The notes under the pieces are model-generated. The model saw only the letters and a list, made by a program, of their open reading frames with translations. It ran no database searches and had not been told where the DNA came from. DNA of 5,638 bases from Collinsella aerofaciens (GTDB lineage: Bacteria > Actinomycetota > Coriobacteriia > Coriobacteriales > Coriobacteriaceae), in the NCBI GenBank assembly GCA_008671285.1, contig RPYR01000211.1, forward strand, positions 1 through 5,638, written 5' to 3'. A program made the translations under genes and the position numbers. Below, piece after piece: positions 1 through 5,638 of the stretch (its first letter is position 1; every line of letters begins with the position of its first letter).

Positions 1-1
1 C

Positions 2-232
2 GGTACGTTCAAGTTCGTCCTGATCCGTAAGCTTCTGGCGCCCGAAAGCGATGTGGCGCCCAGCGAGCGTACGGCCATCACGCTCAAGTACATCATTCGC
101 CGCGCCGCCGGCACGCCTGCCCGCTGGTACGGCCTGGAGAACTCCAACGTGAGCTTTGAGTACGTGCCGCTGTTCACCAAGTTCAAGGCCGTGAACAAGA
201 TGCAGCGCCTGGCTCCCAACGAGCGGCCGTAG
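2..232 (+). CDS. 3' end of an unrecognised protein gene (partial)
   Basis: An open frame runs in from the left edge and ends at TAG (230-232), giving the last 76 residues of a protein whose start is outside the window. The visible part begins GTFKFVLIRKLLAPES and ends KMQRLAPNERP. It is rich in Arg and Lys, has aromatic clusters (RWYGLEN, FEYVPLFTKF), and shows no clear membrane segment or catalytic motif. Codon use resembles the downstream genes, with G/C at most third positions, which supports a real coding region rather than a chance open frame. I do not recognise the family. It lies 60 nt upstream of the next small gene on the same strand, so the two could be co-transcribed. Confidence 0.7.
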   Translation, partial: GTFKFVLIRKLLAPESDVAPSERTAITLKYIIRRAAGTPARWYGLENSNVSFEYVPLFTKFKAVNKMQRLAPNERP

Positions 233-280
233 ACGTCGGCGGCTACACGGAGTTGGTTTTTGATGGATAAGCATGAGGCC

Positions 281-287
281 GGGGAGG
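281..287 (+). promoter_or_regulatory. Ribosome binding site of the 64-residue small protein
   Basis: GGGGAGG sits 5 nt before the ATG at 293. No comparable site precedes the in-frame upstream TTG (260) or ATG (263), so this site decides the start at 293. Confidence 0.7.
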
Positions 288-292
288 TAAAC

Positions 293-487
293 ATGGATAC
301 AAAGGCGCTCGATGGCCGTGAGGCGGTGGTCGAAATGATGCGTGAGGCGCGTGTCGACGCTGCCGAAGATCGGTTCTTTACGAATCGGGCCAACATGGAC
401 ATGGCCGATCGCGTAATTTCGATCGTGGCACTGGTATTTGGAGCGGTGTGCGTGTGTGCCCTGCTCGCGCACGTGCTGTTTGTCTAG
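293..487 (+). CDS. Small single-pass membrane protein, hypothetical, 64 aa
   Basis: I do not recognise this protein. Starting at ATG 293 it has 64 residues. The first 40 are hydrophilic and charged (MDTKALDGREAVVEMMREAR), probably helical. Residues about 41-64 form one hydrophobic stretch (VISIVALVFGAVCVCALLAH then VLFV) that runs to the C-terminus, so it looks like a tail-anchored membrane protein with its N-terminal part in the cytoplasm. A strong Shine-Dalgarno at 281-287 favours this start over the in-frame start at 260/263. It lies between a partial gene and a KdpD-type kinase, but it is too long and too polar to be called KdpF, the roughly 30-residue membrane peptide of the Kdp pump. 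A terminator-like hairpin follows, so it is probably the last gene of the upstream unit. A link to potassium sensing is only a guess from position. Confidence 0.65.
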   Translation: MDTKALDGREAVVEMMREARVDAAEDRFFTNRANMDMADRVISIVALVFGAVCVCALLAHVLFV

Positions 488-533
488 CGACTGCCGGTCG
501 TAGAAGGCTTTACACTTAGAACCACCACGAGGG

Positions 534-581
534 AAAACCACCACAAAGGTGCCTGTCCCCTTTGTGGTGGTTTTTGTTTTT
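534..581 (+). terminator. Perfect 16-bp hairpin plus T-rich run, terminator or attenuator
   Basis: The arms 534-549 and 559-574 are perfectly complementary over 16 bp, with a 9-nt loop (TGCCTGTCC). The 3' arm runs into TTTTTGTTTTT at 571-581, the layout of a Rho-independent terminator on the plus strand. It would end the transcript of the small membrane-protein gene. The kdpD ribosome binding site starts at 582, immediately after the T run. The hairpin is also symmetric at its base (AAAA/TTTT), so it could act weakly on the minus strand. A copy of the 5' arm core, AACCACCAC, occurs at 520-528 as well as 536-544, and either copy could pair with GTGGTGGTT (564-572). Confidence 0.75.
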
Positions 582-591
582 GAGGGAGGGG
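582..591 (+). promoter_or_regulatory. Ribosome binding site of the KdpD-type kinase
   Basis: GAGGGAGGGG is a purine-rich Shine-Dalgarno ending 4 nt before GTG 596 and 10 nt before the in-frame ATG 602. Both starts are plausible and differ by two residues. It directly abuts the T run of the upstream hairpin. Confidence 0.6.
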
Positions 592-595
592 TACG

Positions 596-2227
596 GTGTC
601 TATGGACGTCCGTGCGGACGGCGATATTGCCGATAACTTTTGGTGGCGGCGCACAACGCTGACGCGCCGCACTCCTCTGTATGACGCCTGCGTATCGGCG
701 GGGCTGCTGGTCGCAGCGACGATTGTGGGCGCGCTGCTCGACCATCCGGGTCTCGCGCCGAGCATCATGCTCGTCTATGTGTTCGCCGTTCAGCTGTGCG
801 CATTCTTTACCTGGAGTCGCCTGTATTGCTTGCTGAGCTCGGCTGCCGCCGTGGCGCTCTACAACTTCTTGTTTGTCGACCCGCGCTACTCGCTGTCGCT
901 TATCGACCGCGTCTATCCCGGCATGTTCTTCATCATGTTCGTGGTCTCGCTTGTGTCGAGCTCGATTGCGTTGGCCCTGCGCCGCGCCTTGGCGCAGGCT
1001 GCCGCCAGCGACCGTCGCACGCATATGGTGCTCGAGACTAACCGCATGCTGCAGCGGTGCGCCGACCAGCAGCAAATTATCCATGCCATGGCAACGCAGC
1101 TGGCGCGTCTTTCGGGCTGTCCGGTCGTGTGGTACAGCGCCGACGCCGACGATGATGACCTGCTGCCGCGTGCGACATACACGGCCGTGGGCGATGCCGC
1201 GCCGGTGCACGAACTGGCGCCGCAGATGCCGCCGCGGCTCTCGGCGTCCGCCTATGTGGGAACGCCGCTCGATGCCACCTATGGCGGCTCGGCGTTTTAT
1301 GGCATCTACCTGACGGTCCGCACAGGTGACGGCTTCGTGCGCTCGGGCGACCCCGCCTCGGTGGTGGGCGTGCTGGCTATCGTTGCCGAGCCCGACGTGC
1401 TGACGCACGAGGAGCGGACACTTGCCGATGCCATCGTGAGCGAAGGCGAGCTGGCACTCGATCGCGCCCGCGCCATGGAGGCCCGCGAGGAGGCGGCGGT
1501 GCTCGCCAAAAACGAGCAGCTGCGCGCCAACCTGCTGCGCTCCATCTCGCACGACCTGCGCACGCCGCTCACCAGTATTTCGGGCAATGCCGATGTGCTG
1601 CTCGACCAGGGCTCGACCGGCACCGCCGTGCTCGATAGCCAGACGCGCCGCGGCATGCTTCTGTCCATTCGCTCGGATGCGCAATGGCTCAACGCCACCG
1701 TCGAGAACCTGCTCGCCATCACCAAGCTCGAGGGCGGCGGTATGCGCCTGTCGACCACGCTCGAGCTCATGGACGATATCGTCGAGGAGGCGCTGCGCCA
1801 CGTGAACCCTGCCGTGCGCGAGCACGACCTTAAGGTGGTGGCGTGCGATGAGCCGGCGCTCGTCAACGTCGATGCGCGCCTGATGGTGCAGCTGGTGGTC
1901 AATCTGGTGAACAACGCCATCACCTATACGCCCACAGGCTCGCATATCGTGATCTCGATTAGCGTCGACGATGGTCGCGTGGCGTGCTCGGTGGCCGATG
2001 ATGGTCCGGGTATCGCACCCGAGGATCGCGAGCGGATCTTTGAGTCGTTCTATACCGCCAACCATGGTCTGGCCGACAGCCACCGCAGCGTGGGCCTGGG
2101 TCTTTCGCTCTGCCGTTCCATTGCGTTGGCGCATGGCGGTAGCATAGAGGTTGCCGCGGCGGACCCGCACGGTTCGGTCTTTACGATTGAGCTTCCCGCC
2201 GCCGACGTTTCGTTTGATAAGGAGTAG
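596..2227 (+). CDS. kdpD: KdpD-type membrane sensor histidine kinase, short form without the N-terminal sensor region
   Basis: This is a sensor histidine kinase that autophosphorylates on His and passes the phosphate to the adjacent KdpE-type regulator. In the 543-residue product, residues about 30-127 hold four hydrophobic segments typical of the KdpD membrane module (DUF4118), including YNFLFVDPRYSLSL at 89-102. Residues about 150-290 look like the GAF-like linker domain. The H-box is LLRSISHDLRTPLTSISG (phospho-acceptor His319), very close to that of classical KdpD. The ATPase part has an N-box (VNLVNNAITYTP, about 435-446), G1 (DDGPGI, 468-473), an F-box (FESFY) and G2 (VGLGLSL, 499-505), so it should be catalytically competent. 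E. coli KdpD is about 894 residues. The roughly 370-residue cytoplasmic region (KdpD domain with Walker motif plus USP-like domain) is absent, and the DNA upstream is a terminator and another gene, so this is not a local frameshift. Start is GTG 596 or ATG 602. The KdpD family call is firm; potassium as the signal is inferred. Confidence 0.9.
   Translation: MSMDVRADGDIADNFWWRRTTLTRRTPLYDACVSAGLLVAATIVGALLDHPGLAPSIMLVYVFAVQLCAFFTWSRLYCLLSSAAAVALYNFLFVDPRYSLSLIDRVYPGMFFIMFVVSLVSSSIALALRRALAQAAASDRRTHMVLETNRMLQRCADQQQIIHAMATQLARLSGCPVVWYSADADDDDLLPRATYTAVGDAAPVHELAPQMPPRLSASAYVGTPLDATYGGSAFYGIYLTVRTGDGFVRSGDPASVVGVLAIVAEPDVLTHEERTLADAIVSEGELALDRARAMEAREEAAVLAKNEQLRANLLRSISHDLRTPLTSISGNADVLLDQGSTGTAVLDSQTRRGMLLSIRSDAQWLNATVENLLAITKLEGGGMRLSTTLELMDDIVEEALRHVNPAVREHDLKVVACDEPALVNVDARLMVQLVVNLVNNAITYTPTGSHIVISISVDDGRVACSVADDGPGIAPEDRERIFESFYTANHGLADSHRSVGLGLSLCRSIALAHGGSIEVAAADPHGSVFTIELPAADVSFDKE
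2219..2224 (+). promoter_or_regulatory. Ribosome binding site of the KdpE-type regulator
   Basis: AAGGAG lies inside the last codons of kdpD, 7 nt before GTG 2232. It selects that start over longer in-frame starts inside kdpD and suggests coupled translation of kinase and regulator. Confidence 0.8.
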
Positions 2228-2231
2228 CGCT

Positions 2232-2945
2232 GTGTCGAACTCTGCCGTAAAACCGCTCATCTTGGTCGTTGAGGACGACCCAGCTGTTCGCAACCTTATC
2301 GTTGCCGCGCTCGAGGCGCACGGCTTGCGCCATATGGCCGTGGAGACCGCCCATGCCGCCATCGCCGCCGCCTCGTCGCAGGCGCCGAGCATTGTGCTGC
2401 TCGATCTGGGCCTGCCCGATATGGACGGCGTCAAGGTGGTGGAGTCGGTGCGCGCATGGTCGGGCATGCCGATCATTGTGGTCTCGGCACGCAGCGAGGA
2501 TGCGGACAAGATTCGCGCACTCGATGCCGGCGCCGACGACTATCTGACCAAGCCGTTTTCGGTCGAGGAACTGCTCGCGCGCATTCGCACGACGCTTAGG
2601 CGTCTTTCGTATGCGCAAACGGGTGGCGTTGCCTCCGAGGGCTCGTTCGATACCGGTGAGCTGCATATCGATTTTGATGCCGGCATCGCCACGATGGATG
2701 GCGAGGAGCTGCATCTGACGCCGATCGAGTACAAGCTCCTGTGCCTGCTGGCGCATAACGCCGACAAGGTGCTGACGCACCAGTTTATCCTGCACGAGAT
2801 TTGGGGCACGGCAACTAAGAGCGATCTGGCGAGCTTGCGTGTCTTTATGGGCACGCTGCGCAAGAAGATCGAGTCCGACCCCGCGCATCCGCGCTATATC
2901 CAAACGCATGTGGGCATCGGTTACCGATTGGTCACCCAAGGCTAG
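2232..2945 (+). CDS. kdpE: KdpE-type response regulator, OmpR/PhoB family
   Basis: This is a cytoplasmic DNA-binding response regulator, the expected phosphorylation partner of the kinase encoded just upstream. From GTG 2232 it has 237 residues, the normal length for the family. The receiver domain (about 8-122) shows the acidic pocket EDD (14-16), phospho-acceptor Asp58 in IVLLDLGLPDMDG, the switch Ser85 (IIVVSARS) and Lys107 (YLTKPFSVEELLARI). The C-terminal winged-helix domain (about 138-235) has LHLTPIEYKLLCLLAHNADK, the helix LILHEIW-like segment (HQFILHEIWG), the recognition-helix region LRVFMGTLRKKIE, and the closing RYIQTHVGIGYRL. All are standard for OmpR-type regulators and closest to KdpE. 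The gene starts 4 nt after the kdpD stop, so the two form an operon. An in-frame extension back to 2151 lies within kdpD and is rejected. Target promoters are not visible in the window. Confidence 0.92.
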   Translation: MSNSAVKPLILVVEDDPAVRNLIVAALEAHGLRHMAVETAHAAIAAASSQAPSIVLLDLGLPDMDGVKVVESVRAWSGMPIIVVSARSEDADKIRALDAGADDYLTKPFSVEELLARIRTTLRRLSYAQTGGVASEGSFDTGELHIDFDAGIATMDGEELHLTPIEYKLLCLLAHNADKVLTHQFILHEIWGTATKSDLASLRVFMGTLRKKIESDPAHPRYIQTHVGIGYRLVTQG

Positions 2946-2969
2946 ATTGCCAACCACCATCCCACTATG

Positions 2970-3036
2970 AGTTGCGGTGAAATACGGTCTAAATTTGCCT
3001 AATTCCAGGCAAAACAGTCCGTATTCCACCGCAACT
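2970..3036. repeat. Large imperfect palindrome between convergent genes, possible bidirectional terminator or dispersed element
   Basis: The outer arms 2970-2987 and 3019-3036 pair over 18 bp with one A/C mismatch (GTTGCGGTG... against ...CACCGCAAC). An inner stem TTTGCCT (2994-3000) pairs with AGGCAAA (3007-3013) around a 6-nt loop AATTCC, separated from the outer stem by a short imperfect zone. The element starts 24 nt after the kdpE stop and ends 3 nt before the rlmKL stop, where it could end transcripts from both sides. There is only a weak T-rich run after it on the plus strand (TTTGTTATTT) and none as strong on the minus strand. The near-complete symmetry over the whole element looks more like a REP or MITE-type intergenic repeat than a plain terminator. 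Confidence 0.65.
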
Positions 3037-3039
3037 TTG

Positions 3040-5598
3040 TTATTTGCCCTTGGGCTTGCTGGCGTAGAACTTCTTCTTTTTGGGCTTACCTGAGCAGGCG
3101 GGCTTGCCGTCGCCGCGCGGCCCTCGGTCGCCGGCCTGCGCGTGCGCGGACACTGCTGCGCGAGGCTTGTGGGCTTCGGGGCTGCGCAGCTCCTCGGTTC
3201 GCTCTGCAATCTCCTCGGCGCTAAAGCCGACCTCGGCCATGGCGTCCTCGATGGGCAGGCGGCGCACGATATAGCAATGGTGCACCTTCTGGTTGCGCGC
3301 GAAATCCTCGGGGATGGTCTGCGCCGTAATGTCCTCCAGCACGACGCCCGCGCGTGCGAGCTTGCGCGTCTCGGGGCGAAAGCCGCGCAGGTTGCAGCTA
3401 AAGATGGCATGTCCGCCCTGTGCGAGCAGGCGAGATACGCCGGCCAAAAGCTCAACATGGTCGCGCTGGACATCCCAGGTGCGGCGGCCCATCTTGGACG
3501 AGTTCGAAAACGTGGGCGGGTCGACAAAAATCAGGTCCCAGCGGTTGCGCGTCTGGCGCTGGTCACGAATCCAGGCGAGCACGTCATCGCGCACAAAGTG
3601 ATGCTGCGGGCCAACAAAGCCGTTCTGGCGCATGTTGCGCTCGGCCCAGTCCAGGTAGGTGTTGGAAAGGTCGACCGTCACGGTCTCCTCGACGCCGCCG
3701 TCTGCCGCATAGCAGGTGGCGGTGCCGGTGTAGGCGAACAGGTTGAGGAAGCGGCGCGCCTGTTTGGCGTGCTCGCGCACCAGGTTGCGGGTGACGCGGT
3801 GGTCCAGGAAGATGCCCACATCCAGATAGTCGTCAAAGTTGACGGCAAAGGTAAGGCCGCCCTCTTCGATGAGCGGCAGGCGACGGCGCGCGATGTTGGC
3901 ACGCTCGCCCGATCCGCCCTTGCCGGCACCCTGCTTGCCGTACTGCGAGCCGCCGCGCGAACGCATGCGGGCCTTGGCGTGCACATGCTCGGCGGGAACA
4001 TCTAGGATGCGCGGCGCGATGGCCAAGATGTCGAGCATGCGGGCCTGGGCCAGCGTGGGATCGATGGTCTTGGGCGCGGCGTATTCGGCGATGACGAGCC
4101 AGCGGCCTGGCGTCTGCGGGCAACCCTCGTACAGGTCGATGGCGGCGGAGTAGTCGGGCAGGTCGGCATCGTAGACGCGGTAGCAGCTTACGCCCTCGCG
4201 CTTTGCCCACTTGCGACGCAGGCGGGCGTTCTTGCGCAGGCGGTTGGCGAACTGCTCGGACTCGGGGATGAGCACAGGCAGCGGCTTGCCGTCGCCAAGG
4301 TCGAGCGTGGCGGCAGGTTCGGGCATGGGAGTGTCGGCGGCTTCGTCTTGAGCGTCTGCGGTCTGCTGTTCGGCATCTGCGCTGGTCGCAGCTTCGAATG
4401 CAGCGGCGGCGTGGTCGAGCGAGGGCCAGACCTCAATAGCCGCCTCCTCGTTATTGGGCATGACGGCGATGGAGCGCGCAGGCTCGGCATGGAGCGCGCG
4501 GGCCATAAGGCCATCGCGGGTGAGCGCGGCGACCGGCGCGGCGGTAAGCTCGGGCGCGCGGCGCAGCTCGCCGATCAGCGTCATGGCGTCGTGCATGAGC
4601 GAAAGCGGGGTCTCGGTGGTGTCTGCGACCACGGCGGCGCCGGCGACGGCACCCACATGGTCCAGCACGGTGGCGGGCTTGGCGGCGCAAAAGTCGACAA
4701 AACGCTTGAAGCCGGCGCACTTGACCATGCGCTCGGCAGTCTTGCGGGCGGCAGGGTCGATGTCTACGGCCACGATGCGCGCCTGGCGCTCGCGCGCCGT
4801 CGCCTCGCGCTCGCGCGCCTCGGCAAGCAGTTGTTCCCATAGGTCGGCATCATGCAGCTGCCAGCCCTCAAAACCCCAGTGCTTGCGTGCGGCACCCGGG
4901 GCGCGGTCGGTCAGGATATTCACGGCCTCCAGCAGCAGACCGCCGCCGGCGCACGAGGCATCGATCAGCGTGGGCAGGGCTTCATTCTCGTAATCATCGG
5001 CCGTCAGCTCGCGCTCGCACAGTGCGGTCCAGCCGACCTGCGCCAGCACCAGAGCGGCGTAGTCGGGGCGCAGCACGTGCGCGCCCTCGCCGGCACGGGT
5101 CGCCGCGGGCGGCAGGCGCTTGAACAGCGGGTCGCCCGAAAGGTCTAGGCTTATGCTCGCGCGGCGCTGGCGCAACGAAAGCAGTAGGTGAACATCGGGG
5201 TCGGCGGCATCGACGTCGGCGCGACGGCCCGTGGTCTCGGCCAGGCGGTCGCACAATGCGTCCTTGGCGCGCAGGGCCGAGAAGCGCGTGTTGCGCAGCT
5301 GCTCGGTCACGCCGCGGGCGGTAATGGCGATGGTGGCGCCGGGGCGGATGATGGTCTCCCAGGCGATGTCGTAAACGCCATCGTACAGCTCGTCGGCATC
5401 CTGCGCCTCAAAGCGCCCGAGTACCACGAACACGCGGCTCGCCAGGCGCGACCGCAGACAGGCGCGGTAGCCTTCTTCGAGCTCGCCCTCAAACGTGGCG
5501 CGGCCCTTCAGCCGGCGAACATGCGAAAGCCCGAGGCGTTTAAGCTCATCGGCGAGTGCGGACTCAAAGCCCTCGGGGCAGCTTGCGTAAAATTCCAT
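3040..5598 (-). CDS. rlmL: Fused 23S rRNA methyltransferase RlmKL, with a degenerate RlmL half
   Basis: In E. coli the fused enzyme makes m2G2445 (RlmL half) and m7G2069 (RlmK half) in 23S rRNA during large-subunit assembly. This product has 852 residues against about 702. Residues 1-155 match the N-terminal and THUMP regions (FYASCPEGFE, LRNTRFSALRAKDA, SISLDLSGD). Residues about 156-395 align with the RlmL methyltransferase fold (KHWGFEGWQLHDADLW), but motif I reads DASCAGGG (213-220) instead of DPMCGSGT, and the NPPY position reads ADTTETP (325-331). Residues about 396-445 are an Ala/acidic linker. The RlmK half (about 446-780) is well conserved: FANRLRKN, CYRVYDADLP, YLDVGIFLDHR, the SAM loop FLNLFAYTGTATCYA (617-631), VDPPTFSNSS (692-701) and FARNQKVHHCYIV. 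A Lys-rich tail ends the protein. Start ATG 5598 has a good ribosome binding site. m7G2069 activity is likely; m2G2445 activity is doubtful. Confidence 0.93.
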   Translation of the reverse strand: MEFYASCPEGFESALADELKRLGLSHVRRLKGRATFEGELEEGYRACLRSRLASRVFVVLGRFEAQDADELYDGVYDIAWETIIRPGATIAITARGVTEQLRNTRFSALRAKDALCDRLAETTGRRADVDAADPDVHLLLSLRQRRASISLDLSGDPLFKRLPPAATRAGEGAHVLRPDYAALVLAQVGWTALCERELTADDYENEALPTLIDASCAGGGLLLEAVNILTDRAPGAARKHWGFEGWQLHDADLWEQLLAEAREREATARERQARIVAVDIDPAARKTAERMVKCAGFKRFVDFCAAKPATVLDHVGAVAGAAVVADTTETPLSLMHDAMTLIGELRRAPELTAAPVAALTRDGLMARALHAEPARSIAVMPNNEEAAIEVWPSLDHAAAAFEAATSADAEQQTADAQDEAADTPMPEPAATLDLGDGKPLPVLIPESEQFANRLRKNARLRRKWAKREGVSCYRVYDADLPDYSAAIDLYEGCPQTPGRWLVIAEYAAPKTIDPTLAQARMLDILAIAPRILDVPAEHVHAKARMRSRGGSQYGKQGAGKGGSGERANIARRRLPLIEEGGLTFAVNFDDYLDVGIFLDHRVTRNLVREHAKQARRFLNLFAYTGTATCYAADGGVEETVTVDLSNTYLDWAERNMRQNGFVGPQHHFVRDDVLAWIRDQRQTRNRWDLIFVDPPTFSNSSKMGRRTWDVQRDHVELLAGVSRLLAQGGHAIFSCNLRGFRPETRKLARAGVVLEDITAQTIPEDFARNQKVHHCYIVRRLPIEDAMAEVGFSAEEIAERTEELRSPEAHKPRAAVSAHAQAGDRGPRGDGKPACSGKPKKKKFYASKPKGK

Positions 5599-5604
5599 GG
5601 GTGA

Positions 5605-5610
5605 CCTCTC
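5605..5610 (-). promoter_or_regulatory. Ribosome binding site of rlmKL
   Basis: On the minus strand GAGAGG lies 6 nt before ATG 5598, a good Shine-Dalgarno that supports this start. Confidence 0.7.
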
Positions 5611-5625
5611 TGGTTGCGTCGCTCC

Positions 5626-5631
5626 ATTATA
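5626..5631 (-). promoter_or_regulatory. Candidate -10 box of the rlmKL promoter
   Basis: On the minus strand the sequence reads TATAAT, a perfect sigma-70-type -10 hexamer in otherwise GC-rich DNA, placing a transcription start near 5619 and a leader of about 20 nt. The matching -35 box would lie at about 5649-5654, beyond the window, so the promoter is incomplete here. Confidence 0.6.
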
Positions 5632-5638
5632 TGATGGA

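Noticed and set aside
260..292. Upstream TTG/ATG start for the small membrane protein
   Set aside because: It lacks a Shine-Dalgarno, whereas ATG 293 has GGGGAGG at ideal spacing.
488..516. Possible promoter in front of kdpD, -10 TACACT at 511-516
   Set aside because: The hexamer is only a moderate match, the 17-nt-spaced -35 position (488-493, CGACTG) is poor, and there is no extended -10. It cannot be supported from sequence alone, though it would fit the attenuation idea.
2151..2231. N-terminal extension of KdpE starting inside kdpD
   Set aside because: The extra 27 residues are Arg/Pro-rich translation of kdpD in another frame. GTG 2232 has an AAGGAG site 7 nt upstream and gives the normal family length.
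2181..3527. Long minus-strand open frame of 448 codons antisense to kdpE and running into rlmKL
   Set aside because: It overlaps two well-supported genes, has low-complexity Arg/Ala/Pro-rich content with no recognisable domain, and is the expected shadow frame in high-GC DNA.
3142..4005. Plus-strand open frame of 287 codons antisense to rlmKL
   Set aside because: It mirrors conserved RlmK codons on the opposite strand, has no ribosome binding site or known domain, and fits a GC-rich shadow frame.
1..5638. CRISPR array, tRNA, rRNA, integrase, transposase or phage genes
   Set aside because: No regularly spaced repeats, cloverleaf-like sequences or mobile-element protein motifs were seen on either strand.

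Overview
The window is high-GC DNA carrying five protein-coding features: a partial unknown gene, a small membrane-protein gene, a KdpD/KdpE-type two-component system, and, in the opposite orientation, a fused 23S rRNA methyltransferase (RlmKL). The strong G/C bias at third codon positions, GTG starts with strong Shine-Dalgarno sequences, and long intergenic palindromes suggest a high-GC Gram-positive gut actinobacterium of the Coriobacteriia type (Collinsella-like). That assignment is inference; no marker gene in the window proves it.

Layout. Positions 2-232 hold the 3' end of an unrecognised gene. At 293-487 lies a 64-residue protein with one C-terminal membrane segment. The gap at 488-595 is dominated by a perfect 16-bp hairpin followed by a T-rich run, which abuts the ribosome binding site of the next gene. 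Positions 596-2227 encode a short KdpD-type sensor kinase that lacks the usual cytoplasmic N-terminal sensor region, and 2232-2945 encode its KdpE-type response regulator, 4 nt downstream. A large imperfect palindrome (2970-3036) fills the gap between the converging kdpE and rlmKL genes. The minus-strand rlmKL gene covers 3040-5598; its ribosome binding site and a perfect TATAAT -10 box lie just inside the right edge.

Function. The kinase and regulator form a phosphorelay related to the one that controls the Kdp potassium pump. No pump subunit gene is visible here, so the target is not proven. RlmKL is an independent translation-related gene that happens to converge on the pair.

The points most worth a second look are these. 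(1) The N-terminal RlmL half of the fused methyltransferase appears to have lost its catalytic NPPY motif and part of its SAM-binding loop, while the RlmK half is intact. (2) The terminator-like hairpin leaves no room for a promoter in front of kdpD, so kdpDE must be transcribed through it. (3) KdpD lacks its N-terminal half. (4) The 67-bp palindrome looks like a dispersed element as well as a possible bidirectional terminator. I see no mobile-element gene, CRISPR array, tRNA or rRNA, and no clear novel defence or metabolic system.
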